The position numbers and the translations under genes are program-made. The notes beneath the pieces were generated by a model that saw nothing but the letters and a program-made list of their open reading frames with translations, searched no databases and was not told the origin of the DNA. A stretch of DNA of 64,000 nt from Phytoseiulus persimilis. Lineage: Eukaryota > Arthropoda > Arachnida > Mesostigmata > Phytoseiidae. Positions 50,301 through 63,100 of the stretch are shown here, one piece after another (the first letter of the stretch is position 1; every line of letters starts with the position of its first letter). The DNA lies in the NCBI GenBank assembly GCA_037576195.1, contig JAQZDE010000041.1, positions 1-64,000 of the forward strand. The letters are read 5' to 3'.

Positions 50301-53300
50301 AGAAATGCGAGAAGTCGGAGAATCCTACTTACTCCACAATACGAATTCCATTTTCGACACTCATACGAAGATGCGTAGAAATGCGAAAAAAAAACGCCGC
50401 ATATGTTTGGAAAAAGACCGAAAATCGACACAATCGCGTAAAATGCCGAGAAACATTGAACACGCGTAGGTGTTCTGAATTCCTCAAGATATGCATGGGT
50501 GCTTGGGGAAATGCAATGGTAAGAATGCAGTGCACCAGCCGGTGTGCTCTAAGCCTTCTTTCGCGAAAAACTGACACAAAACGGGACGGACGTGGTTGAT
50601 GCGACCGTACATCGGAAGCAGATGTTTGTTCCCCTGAATACTCGACGAGCATCAACTTCTGAAGATTTTCCTCCGGGAAACCCAGCCCGGAATCCTGTAT
50701 GCGTCTCACCCTGAGAGACATCCTTCTCGCGTGCCTCCCACTGAAAGAACTAGAGGTAGAGGATGCACATGACGGTGGACCGAACGCAGCTGATTCCTTC
50801 CCGGAGGATGAAGGGAGCTCGAGCGAAAATCGATCCGGCTATCGTTGTGAAATCGTTGAGGAAAACAGGGATTTCAAATTCCGTTGGCGGAACTGGAAGC
50901 CACACACTGTTTGAGGCGGAGCTGATGAATCAGCAGTGTTGGTCTTTGTGGAGCTGATCCTTGATGCGGACGGGATCAGCTCCAGTGATTCTGATGGAAG
51001 TCGCGCACAATTACTTATTTCTCTGCCTTGTCGCAACCTATGTAGCTGCATGTGTTCTCAAGAAATCTTTCTCAGCGGAGCATTGGACGCACTTGAGTCA
51101 GGGAGCACCCAAAATGAGGGAGACAGCCATGAGACCAAAAGGGAAACTTGTGTCTGATTGCGATCGCAAACATCCTGCTCTCATTATTCCCTTGCCAGGC
51201 CATTCGGAAACACCTCAGCGTCAGCGATCTTCGACGAGAATGCCGCGACGTACATGAATCCCGAGCACGATCGAAGAGCGACTTGAACTGAAACGGTAGA
51301 TTTGTGATACCGCAGGGAATTCGCTGTCGGCATCGACAAGGAGCTTGGCACCATTGCGTTGGTCTGATTGTCCATGTCAGTCGTCGTCGAGCCCGTTGTA
51401 TCCTGCTCCCGATACGGCTCCATACCTGGGGTTGATGCTTCGTCAGGAGGAGGTAACAGGTAGACAACAGGTTCACGGATGGCGACAGGAAGCGGAATCG
51501 AATTCATTCACCTGGTCACTATTCCTGCGACGTCGCGAGCATGCTCCGTGGAACTGGTCTTCCCAAAGTATTGGAAGAAGCATCAACCGAGCTCCTCGTC
51601 GCCCGAAATCGGAGGTCAAGGAGGTATACTGAACCGAAGAAATCGAACAGGAAGCAATCGGTCCCAATTGTTCCGAGAACTGGAGACAGGGACGAGTACC
51701 ACATCATGAATACAACAGATAGATAACCAAAAACACACTCTGGGACAAGGGTACCCCGGACGAGCTGCCGAAGAGAACTTGGATACCGGTGCTTGAGCCG
51801 CGGAAATAAGAGAAAGACTTGAAAACGCGACCAGAATAAACTCTCTCTTCTCTTAAAAAAAATTGGTCCCAATCGAGGTCAGCGCACAGGGAACGCTTTC
51901 CAATCCTGGACAGCCTTGGAGACGCGGTTCTCCACCACTGCTGGGAGGGCCCATGGGGCTTCCCCCGCCAGGGAGCCCAGGGCTGCCAGGCTCGCTGTTC
52001 AATCTCTCTTCTGCCCTGCCGATCTCCCTCTCGATCCTGGGAATTCTTCCGATCCAAGGGTTGAGATACTTGGAATACCTTGCAGATACTCGCCGTCTGC
52101 TCAGAATCCGCGTAATGTCGTTGCCGCCTCCGGGACAGTTCATCCGTCACCGACCTTGATCTTCCCCAGACAGAAATCTGGAAGTGCATTCATCGATATA
52201 GCGTCGTGAGGTTGATCGCAACCGTTGCCGACCCGATTGCTCTCTCACTAACCTGGTCCTACGTGTGCTCGTTTGCCTGCCTGACTGCAGCCTTATTATA
52301 CAGTTGTCGATTACTCTCTGCTCTGTCGAGTACATAACGATGGCGCCTGAGCGTCATCAAGTCGTAGCATCGTTTCGCCTCACCGGCCCCCTGGGTGCCG
52401 CAGTTAGATAAGCGTTCCATCGCATGCGACAGAAGCGCAGACAGAGCGCGTGCGCTTTTCCCGGGTAGCGTGAGTTGCAATGTTCCTGAGCAACCTGATG
52501 GACTCTGGTATACCTGCCACAGGAGAACTAACCGCCAGTTCCCTTTTGGTGTTTTTCCTCGGCCACTAAATCGGTCTGAGAAACTCGTCACTGCTGGTCA
52601 TCAGTGAGTATCCTGGTGATGGAACCGCTACCTTCCAGGGCAACTTTATAGCTTTAGGTAAGAGTTGAGTTGATAGGAACCAATCGAGTTTGAATTGTAC
52701 GCCACGGTGGTCACCAAGTTGAACCATAACGCGATTCCCGGACCATTGCTTCCAACCATGGATAACCATAGATTGCACGCAGGAAGAATCAGACTTTTGC
52801 CTGGAGACTATCATGAAAGCGTTGAGCCAGATACGAGAGCATGACCTGAGGTGAGTTTGCTATTTTTAATCATGGGTCTCACTCTTGATGTTCAGGTATG
52901 GCCCATTCCTGTCATATCCATGCTTCGAAAAGCTCCGTTGATCCCAAGGGGGAGCGATTCAAGGTGATCCTGGCCTTTCTACGTTGACACAATTCCATGA
53001 GGGCAAGCCACTATAGCCACTATGCAACAAGTCAAGTTGCACAAAAGCGCCCGGAGTCTTCAAAAGCGTGATGCATCCTGCGGCTGCTGGGGCGTTCCAG
53101 AACCGCCTTATCGCCCCGCTGCGTTGGTCATGGAGGGTCTCCTCGGGAGCTCCGATCACCGAAGAATAATGAAAACAGGCTGGTGGAAGATGGAGCACGC
53201 GCACTACACAGCTGACTGGTGTTTGCAGATTTTATGAGGTGAAAACGTGCTTGCAGGATGCTGTGAGTGCTCGTAGGCCTGAACGACTCTGCATCGCTCA

Positions 53301-56300
53301 GGCATATTGCCTGGACGGACCTGAAAGATCGACCTGAGGGTACCTGCCGGTGATTTTGTGCCTATTTTCGATATTCCTCTCTGGATAAAACCAGATCCAT
53401 TTGAATGGATCCCTTAATAAGCTCTCGAGGGCACGATTTACCACCTTCATTCGCTTTGAAAAGAAAATCCATTTTAAGTAGTAGATTTTCCTAAAAGCTT
53501 GATTCTCCGACCCGATTGGGAAAATCTTTTGCGGAAATCGAGGTCGATTGGAGCATCTGGAGAGAGTTAAATCGTGAATGAGGTTTCTTCGCATTACATA
53601 TTGTGCCTGAACCACGAACCAGAATGAGTGTCGCAGGAGAAATATTCGGAATTATCTTCCGTGATGTTTCCTCGGTTTCGGCAATAGAAGGGATCTCGGA
53701 TCGCCGATATTCAGCTTCACGCGGGAGAGCACCGTCTCAGTTACCTCACAGAGCAAGGAATTACGAATATGTCGTGGCGCTAGGTCCAAATTTTTCGGAT
53801 CGTGACACTAGCACCTTGAACTATTCCTACGGGAGCTCCTTCTCACGCTCCGATGGGTGTGTCAAGGGGAGGTCGGAACCTTTGGTCGCGAGGCAGCGAA
53901 ATAAGCCACAAAGCATGCGTGACCTTAGGTCAGCCGCATCGGAAGTCAGAGCGTGCCGGTTCTACAGGCTTCGGTCGTGGTGGTAAGAGTTCGAAAGACC
54001 GCGCGCTTCGATTTTCCTCCTCACCTCCGACGCATGCGCGGTTTCGGAAAACACTTTGTTGAGAATCTGCGTGTATGTGTGCAGTGGTTCTAACTAACGC
54101 GACCGTCTGTTTGTTGCTCGGCTGGCCGTGAGTGTGTCTTTGTATGTGTTGTCGATGATCTGCTACCGCGGCTGCCGCTGTGACTGGCACAGCCAAGAAG
54201 GTCTGAGTGAGGAGGCTGCACAGCTGAGGATTTTGTTCAGTGAGTAAAGCAGAGCGTGTTGCGGTAGAACAGCGACGACGACGACGACGTCGTCGACGAC
54301 AGCGACAGGGAGAAGTGAGCAGCGATCGTATTGAGTGTTCAGAGTGCCGTGGCGTTTCTGGAGAGTTTCGAAGTGCTCTGTGTTGTCGAAGATCCCGTCC
54401 CATGTGACTAACCCTCAAGGTCCGCTGGTACCAGCTCCTCTATGCTCAAAAGGTAAGCAGAGTAAACAGAACGACGCCACTTGCAGCTGGTCAGTGTTCG
54501 TGGCCCGGGGGCGCCTTTTCGAACAAACTCACAGATCGATTGTCTGATTGTCCGATCATTTGATCTGAAGGATTTGCGGCCGAGACAACAGCGACGACCA
54601 CGATCAGGATTATCGCGTACAGCGACGGAGGTAACGCATTAGGGCCGATGCAAAAGCGGTGTTTTGAACGACCACGACTGCGATGGCGACTCGTCCTTCC
54701 GGGTCGTTATTAGTTTTATTAGTTCGGATATGCCGAGAACCAACATTGGTCGGTTTAGTCTAGCTGCGGTGATACAGTATGCCGAGCGAGCGCGGCACTC
54801 TGTGCGCCGCTGAGGACGGCATCTAGTCAAGTCAATCAAGCTGGCGGGCTGGCCAACAGGTCGGCAGAAAGGAAAGGAATGAACCAGAGAGTCTGTCACC
54901 AGAGAGTACGAGAATCAGTCAACGACATTAATCTAGCTGGAGTCTGACAGAAGACATCAGAGTCGGTTGACCGGCTCGGAGTAGGATCTGTGGTGGTGAT
55001 GCGACCACCGACCACACGAAATAAACTCTCGTAATTGTTGGTGAGCGATCAGCGTCAATTGGAACAAGCTGTCGTTGCCCCGCGGTACTCGTCTCGGCGG
55101 GTGATCCCGCGACCGATGACGGCGCATTGAAGTTAAAACTCCCGCGTGCAGCCACACACTGCTGGTCCGGCCGCAGAAATCCGTTCTGAGCTAGTGTAGA
55201 GGGCCTCGACATGAGGGGGGCTCAGGTTGGAGTTCAGTTTGGTCGAGGAAAGGTTCCATTCGAGACGTTATTTTGTTGGAAACGGAGGAAATCGAGGCAA
55301 GTCCGTGTACGGTGATGGGAGCAACCGGTTCGGTCTGTCATTTTCGATCGCAGTACGGGAGGGAGACGAGTGATCGTTGCCTTGGTAATCGGACTCGCGC
55401 GGAGCGTTCCAGACTTCCCTAGAAACTCTATGAGGACCCGTCTGGCATGAAACAGCTTTGAGGTGGATCAGGATCCCACTCAGATTTGTCTCGCGGCCAT
55501 ACACATTTCAGCACACCGATTCTCTTGTCGATAGATGAGTAACGTTATATTTGACTCGGCGCAGCGGCGGGGAACGAGATCTTAGAGTCCGACATTGGCG
55601 TGATTTACAGGACTCGGAAATTTCGAATCTCACGCGTCGAACTCAACAAGGGAACATTCCGTGAAGAAGTTTCCGGCAGAGCCCTGTGCGAGTCAGCTCT
55701 GGGAGCCTCACGCCCACCGGACCGGCTGTCGATAAAGTCTGTGGTTTTCAGATGCCGGGCATGCTTTCGACTAGAGGCTGAGTTCTCTGCTGACCGCTTA
55801 GGGTGGCATCTCATTCTGTGGCACGGCAGTTCCAGCTAGAATTTCTTGACAATGATTCTCAGCGGCGATTCAAGCGCGCATTCCTTCAGGGAATCCCAAC
55901 TGTCTCTCTCTCTCTCCTCATGGTCGTCCCGAACTATCTTTTGTGAGATGCTCGAAGACGGCCGCGTTATCATCTTCACCGCGAGCACCATGAGATGGGC
56001 ACTTTCCAAGCCGACTGACGGCTTGCATCCGATTCTCTAGGGAGGGAAGCTACCGTTGTCCCTTTTTGAGAGCTACCCCAGTTTTGGGATGTCCGGATGA
56101 AGGCGTCAAAGTAGGTTCAAGAGGTTCGTTTTGATCTCCGACACCCAGCGGAATCGATGGGAGCTGGAGGAGTTTTGCGGGGGTTTAAGCCGGGTCAATC
56201 GGACACCGCTGCGTCCCGGACGAGCGCTTAGTTCTCAATGGCGCATCTTAGTTGCCAGCGATGTCTGTCCTGACAGAACGGAACTTCGCAGATAGTTTAC

Positions 56301-59300
56301 AGCCGGGCTATTTGTACAATAATCTCGCCTAGAGGTCTCCGGAACGGCGGTTCTGCTGGCGGTGGTGACTACGACAGGCCCTCAGCTCAGCAACGCTACC
56401 GCAGTGTCGTGTCAATCGGTCAAGAACCGAATCTGCGATGGCATCGTCGCTAAGGATGAATCAGCGCCAACAGAGATGGGGGGAAGAATGATCTCGAAGA
56501 GGTCATAGATCCCCCCGCAAGTTCTCCGGAATTCCGGTTCAAGATCCCACATGACCTCCTCCCTGGGGAGCAGGTCGCAACAGAAACGGTCAGTTCCGCG
56601 GAGACCGTGCTGTCGACAGAACGGTTGGCCGGCTAGCCCGCCTGCCTGCTTGCCCAAAACCTTGGCCCACACCCGGAGTTCGAGAGTGCTCTTCAGCACC
56701 AATTGAAGCCTGGTTGACAGCGAGCACACCTATATCTTTGGCCAGCACTTACAAGTCGTGAGTTCCGGTGTGCCGTTCCGTGGCCGTGGGTGTGTGGTGA
56801 GAACGATTCATGCGCTCGTTCATCGTATTGTGGAAAAGTCCTCCAAGTGATATCGATTCCTCCGTGGGAAAAGCGTGGCGTACGGTGTGAAATTTGCGCC
56901 GCTAGTAAGCTTCGCCCCCCTCTCTTTCGACGAGACCGGTCTTTCTCCAGCGGACGCTCTCAATGTTTTGTTCGACAGGCCCGCTGCAGCTTGCTGTGAA
57001 GGTGCGTGCTCCAAGTTCGCTAGTTCTAATCCCTCTGAAACGAATTTAGCCTAGCCTAGTCGTCTCGACCGCAGTTTTCCCGGCGAATCTCGCCTACGCA
57101 GCGCGAAAAAGGGCTCATCGCAAACTCCATTCGAAAGCGAAGGTATTTCATTGTTTAGATAAGGTCCGGTATCTGATTCTTTTAGAGTACTAACAGTTCT
57201 TGCTGCTGCTAGCGAAATGCCGCGAGCGAAAATAAACACCAGCCATGAGCGGCATTCATAAGACGGGAACTCTCAATCGAATTTCCGTTCAGAAAACAAT
57301 CATGCGTTCCCCTTGGTGACTCGATGGCGAAGTTTGAATGAAGAAAAAAATCCGTTCCTTCTAATGCAGCCGCTTTTATTGAGCTTACATTCATGGCCCA
57401 GTGTCGGATCTTGGATTTTTAGCGTCTGTTTGAAGAAACCTCCGGCCTCAGCTGAGCGGCTACTTTTATCCTCCGATCGATTCCTGGGCGCTTGCGGTCA
57501 TCTGCTGAGCAGAAGACGCCGTCCGGGAACTCGCCTCTGTAGCGCAGTGAGTCATCGCGCGCGAAACTCTTTCGCGGAACTCTTCGATTGGAGAGTCGAC
57601 ATTTAGTCTCGCCTCCATCGTGAGCCCGACCTGTCTTGACTTGAGATGCTTCCGCGCCGCTGTCTTGGTGTGAAATTTCCTCGACCATGATGCACCGCGA
57701 AATGGCGGACTTACCGTGCTCAAAGGTCCATGCGCGCACCGTGCTGAAGAGCCGGCGCGATGCGGCCTCCCTTCCTCAATGAATTCCGTAGCTCTTATTC
57801 AGGGAAAAGTACTGCGACTGATCCCTATACGCATCCGGAAGCGGTTTTCTGGTGGGGTAGAAATCAAAGATCTTATTAGAGAAGCGCATTCAAATCTCTC
57901 AAACCGCTTCCGCTTAATCAGCGGCACCACTCTTCGTGGCGTATTCTCGGCGTCGTATTTGAAGCGTCAATAAATTTTCTGTACCGTTCGGAGAAATTCC
58001 AAAGTCAAGTTCTTACCCGACGTCGGAAATTTCCGGGAAAACTCTTCGCTACCACTGTGTAGCAAAGAGTTCTTCGACGAACCGCTTGTCACGTGGCTGC
58101 CATCGACCGTGAATATGCTGTATGAGCTTGTCACCTCCTCGCGCGAAAGCATGTACCACGTGAGAATTCAGCGCGGCCAATAGCGGAAGCTCGTTAGTTC
58201 CAAAATCGCCGCAACCTTCAGAAGCTGAGAGTACTCGACGTGGCTCGCGGTCTGACGGCTTCCAAAGCTGTTGGATTCAGGAGCTCCTGATGGACTGGAA
58301 GAAACATGACTCTTGCAGATCAGGCCCATTTCGTATGCGATTGTATTGCCACGTTTGGTTTACCATTTCCGTTCACCTGGCAGTCTCTCGCCGTGCCGCT
58401 TCGGAATCGAAGGATGAAAGTGCGTTCAACGTCGTCGCGATCTGAATCTCTCGATAGGTTATGAGCTTCCCGATGCTCGATTGATGGTACGAAATTTCCC
58501 TGACGCAAACTGCCCGATTCCTCTCGAAACGTGACAGATGAGTTACATTTATTTGGCGCTCTGATTTTCTCACGCGCACTGGACCTAAAAATGTAGCGCA
58601 ACAGGCTCCTTGAGGCTTATCGCGATAGCCAATTTGTGCCTAGAACCTTTCCGAACGTTCTCATCTAGGGAGGGAGCGCCAAAAACGCTCGCGCTACACT
58701 AACAAGCCTTTCTTCAAATAGCCGTCTCTTTTACCACTCGTGGCGAGCCACTTTGGTTCCTTGCCAAAGCCTTTCCCGGAGGCTACATCTGTTTCGCTTT
58801 CGCTTCAATGAAAATTCCATCAAAACATCCGTTTATGAAAACCCTTATCCGTGGATATTGGATGATCTCTGTCGGTGTCGGAGAGCTTTTGTTTTTTCTA
58901 CGCTGCTCACGAAAATCAGGCTTTCCTAGAAATATTTTAGAGAATTCTGGATATGAAGCTCGGCTAGATTCACGGGTTCACATGCTTCCGAACGGTCACT
59001 TATCCGCGAATTACCGCTCGTTTCATGGTGTTCAAAAGCTCAAAGCCGTGCTGGGATCCTGTTCCAAACACTGCGCTTAGAGCCCGAATTCAGCTCCCAC
59101 GGATAACGACGTATACAAAAAGGGATATGCCGAGTGCGGTTCTTGAAAGGTTGGGGAGAACAGAGCTATAACCGAGCGTTCATCACCGAAGTTCCTCGAT
59201 TTCCTTCCGAAATTGTGATGGCGTTGATGGCCACTGGGAGGTCTCACAGGAGCCTTATTTTGCCCTCGTCGGAACGCTCGTTCTGAGGAATTCCGAGCAT

Positions 59301-60120
59301 TTCCATCAGCGTTCATTTTCCTGAACCTTGGGACTCCATTGAATACAACCCGTTCAGGATTCTAATGTCTTACCCTTCCTGTACGGCTTTTGGCAACTGT
59401 TTATCGATTGCTTGCCTCTATTTACTCTGCCATTCATGTCACCGTGATCACCCGTCGACGGCCCTTCGGCAAAACTCCCAAGACTAGGGGTATGGAGTCT
59501 CGGAGAAAATCTCATACTTGTTCAAATCCCATCGAGCGCCTGGCAGTTGTGCTGGATCCACTCTTGTGCTCGAGTTGGAGCATTTATTGTGTGAGAGGAC
59601 ACTGATTCAATGATCAATATCTGGCTGAAGATTATTCACTCCACTGCATTTCACTCAGAGGTCTCAATCATCGACGAGCAGCGATCATATTGAGCCTGTT
59701 GCGAGTCAGCTCGACAACTCCCAACGGCCAGAGATCATTTCGAGAGGGATTCCTTCCTCATGGGGAGTCAGCGCCCACTTACATGCCTGACTGCCCCCAT
59801 GCGACTCGATCGGCTAGAATCGAAATCGGAGAGATTATGCACTCCGACCTCAGCTAGCTTGCGAGATTCCGCCTGGATTCGTCTCGCAAAACGGGCTACA
59901 AATCTTTGCGTCGAAATTTCTTCGTGATACGGAGATACAGTGATATCTCGGATGACAGCATCGAAATCGTTAAGAGGATCAGGAATGCCTCCTCGAGGCC
60001 CCGCGGGGTTGCAGAGATTTCCTTGTGTGATAGGCACTCGGCACCCCCCCCCCCCCCCTGCCTACGAATGAGATCGTGGAGGGAGTTCATCCCATAGGAA
60101 TAAAATCTACGACTCCATCA
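47365..60120. other. 12.7-kb stretch with no supported coding gene; possible ASK promoter near 54.2 kb
   Basis: Starts with the IDH3G 3' UTR (AATAAA 47715-47720). Many frames of 60-160 codons occur on both strands, often overlapping, with no recognisable family. At 51860-52140 the minus strand reads a short collagen-like Gly-Pro stretch (GSPGLPGGGSPMGPP), while the plus strand is open too. At 54100-54450 the sequence changes character: a TCAGT initiator-like core with A at 54239, a (CGA)n/(TCG)n palindrome at 54273-54300, and a good donor after 54452 (AAAAG/gtaagc). This resembles a noncoding first exon of a plus-strand gene, most simply the ASK gene starting at 60121. From 55 to 60 kb nothing is recognised except a C run at 60046-60059. 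Confidence 0.35.
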
Positions 60121-63100
60121 ATGTTTCAAGCTCTAACGACTGATTCCTCCATTCCGCGAAGGAAATGCAGATCGCAGGAAAACCTCGTTGAGGGCGCAGG
60201 CCACGGTGCAAAGCGGCCAAGCGTTGGAGTCTTCAACGTCACCCTGAGTCCAGGATTGGCAGCTCCTACCGCGACGACGTCTACGCAGATGGATTCGGAT
60301 TTGCCTCCGTCGCAGGGCTCGAGCGCAGCCACAACTGTTGCCAAAATGGAGGTGGTTCTCCTCATAGACCTTGTGAGTTTCCCACACAGGTGATCTACTT
60401 GCAGGAAGGAAGAGGGAGCTTCGGTTCCCGTTGGCTGCCCCTTCGCCGCGGACCTCGGTGCTTCCTCGTTTCGTTCTGAATTTCTCTAGGTTGAGAGCCA
60501 TGCGATAAAAGATGATATCATCGTTGCGAAAGGCCTGGGTTGCGACGACGGTTCTCCCACCACGGTAGATTCCCTTGAGATACACCGTAACTCCCACAGA
60601 AAATCTAATGAGTTCCCCCGCAGGAAACTCGTCATGCGGAGTGGGGAGATCCCCAGCACAGGAAGGTCGCCCTGGAGGAGATCCGTAAAGCTTGCCGGTG
60701 CGCCGGAGCCATGGTCAAGGTTTTCGACCTAAAAGACCTCGTGCATCACGAAGGATTCTCAAGCTCAGGGGAAGCCCGAGACGAGCTCTACCAGGCTGAC
60801 GTTGCAATCGTTGACGTCAGCGTCCGGGTGAGTTCGTGAACAGGGACGATCCCTCGACCAATCGTCTTGATTCGTTCCTCTAGAGCAGTGGTTCTGAAAC
60901 TTCCTGCATCATCGACACCCAGGGGATCGACCTCGTGAGCGACCTCGTTGAAGTTCATTGCAGCGGTTCTCAAAATGGTCGATTCCGACCACTGGGGTTC
61001 ATAGACGACCATCGATTTCTTGAGTCGATTCTCGAGGTCGTGAAGACCTCGGAATCCAGTCCTTGGATACTTGAAAGATAAGTCAGATGCACCGTAAATT
61101 TGCCCCCCCCCCTTCCGGCCGTCGACCGCCAGGGGTAGATATCGACCATTTAGAGAACCACTGCTTCAGAGTCTCCCTGAAACGATTTAGTTCGCAAAAG
61201 CTGCGTCTGAAGAGAAATCAGACCGCCGCATGTGATGACCATACGGGAGAAGAGTCATTCCAGCGGGAGAAACCCGATGATTTTTTAACAATTATCACAT
61301 CAATTCCTTCATGGTTCGTCTCTTTTCCGTGACCAAGCGGCATCGGAAATTGGGGGCACGCCTTGGATGTGCGTTGTATGGTCGATAATGAGCTATGCCA
61401 GGTTCGGAAGCCTTGGGTTGCCCGGCGTCTAGGCGAGTCAGCCTCTCGTCTCGTTTGGGAGAACAGTAATGTGTGTCATGATAGCGTTACTGGACGCTGT
61501 TACCCTCAACTCAAATAAGCAAGATGTCACTCCAATCAGATGGCCCAAACGAAAGATTCATAGATAGGTCGCCTTTTTTGGCTCTCGGCTCGTCGACTGG
61601 CTCGAAGAAACAAAGTCCTAGTGACGAAGACGAAAACTCCATGATGGACAGCCGCGTGTTGCGACAGGGTCTTTTTGATCGTGTTTGGGGTCTCCGTTAT
61701 CAAGCTCTGTTGGCATAGCGTCAATTTGAAACCACAAGACCGCAATGAGCTCGACCATTCAAATAAACGTCCGATGCAGAGATACATTAGGTTGGCACTG
61801 CCAAACTGCTCGCTGCAAAGCAATCCCTCAAACCAAACCACTCCATCGAACAAAAAACTTCATAATCACATCGCTGTTTTGTATTTTTATTGCAGAGCCA
61901 ATGGAATATACTCTTCTACCATCTGGGGATCAGAGAGAGTTTTGGAATGTTGCAAAGCATCCTGATACGCAATGTGACGAGCAAAACCGGGGACCTCAAG
62001 GTGCGGAAGAGATTAATGAATCATTCGGTGACGGCACAAATCGATGGACGTGCGCGTTACCTATCAACTAGGATGTGTGTCCGAATGATTGACTGAAATG
62101 AAACATCTCTGGATAGATCTCCCGGCGCTGTGCGAAAGCCGCCTGGGTCGCCCTGAGCAGAGCCTTCGAGTGTTCACAAGAATTCGAAACAACTCGCGTC
62201 GTTTGCACCGCCGCGGATAACCTTGCTCGACGGGTCCATTGTTTTGTTCAATTTTGATCGGGTCGCGCTAAGGCTCTCGGCTCGTGGGATAGCCGTCTCG
62301 CATTTTCACATCAGAATCAGCTTGGAATCCCGAGGAATCCGACAAGTTCTGAACGATGGCGAATCGAAGGTCACCGGTTCCTATTTTTCCAGAGCCAACT
62401 CTTCCGATACACACCCATCTATTACCGAGTGACGGATAGAAATGTGTGTCATGTCACTGACATCGGACCTTTCGCGGGGGCCATCACATCGTCGAACGAG
62501 AAGCTTCTCCATGAAGTCATCCAAAAAAACCTGCTCGAACTCGAGGTTCAGACAAAGTAGGATCGCATTCGTTTCTGAACTTGAGCATTTTCCTCCTCTC
62601 TCGAATGCCGACGTATAGTAAATTAGCTGTCCTGCAGCCGATGACCGCGATCGAATCCATTTGTCGAACTATCTCGAGTTGAAACTGAAGGTTCCTGATT
62701 CCAGAGAGTTCTTGAAAGATCGTTTCTTGAAAGACCTCCGACAACTCCCAGAAACCCTCCGAGGCGATGAGCTGAGGGCAGCGTTGAAAAACTTCCGGAT
62801 ACGACTCGATGATCCTAACGTCATTTCTCTGGAAGTGAGTGCGTCCGGAACCTCAGTCTGTTGAGATGATTCATACTGTCTTGAATGTCGCGCGAAATTC
62901 GTCTCCAACGATTATCTCCAACGGATCGGATCGTTACAGGTTGTGCACGCGTTGCTCAACGCATTGAACGACGCTCAAGATTACGACTCCTCGGTGAAGC
63001 TGGTGGAAGATCTCCAGGAGGTTTCGACGCTCAGTTTCATGCACTGTGCTGCGATTCAGTACCTGTATGCGTTCGCTTTGAATAGGTGAGCGGGAATCCC

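Noticed and set aside
50699-51257. Several short plus-strand frames with ATG, one with a hydrophobic segment
   Set aside because: They overlap one another and a minus-strand frame that looks equally good; no splice model unites them.
51853-52143. Collagen-like Gly-Pro stretch on the minus strand
   Set aside because: Only a handful of Gly-X-Y triplets, and the plus strand of the same bases is also open with Pro/Gly; palindromic GGGCCC-type words explain both.
54080-54092. CAGTGGTTCTAAC as another hAT terminus
   Set aside because: No inverted partner within a few kilobases and no flanking duplication.
60046-60059. C run and CCTACG as a third copy of the dispersed repeat
   Set aside because: Only the homopolymer and a few bases match; the upstream blocks of the repeat are absent.
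62634-62704. Acceptor cctgcag at 62641 as the start of the fifth ASK exon
   Set aside because: It needs an incoming phase that no donor in exon 4 provides; the acceptor at 62704 joins exactly and keeps the alignment.
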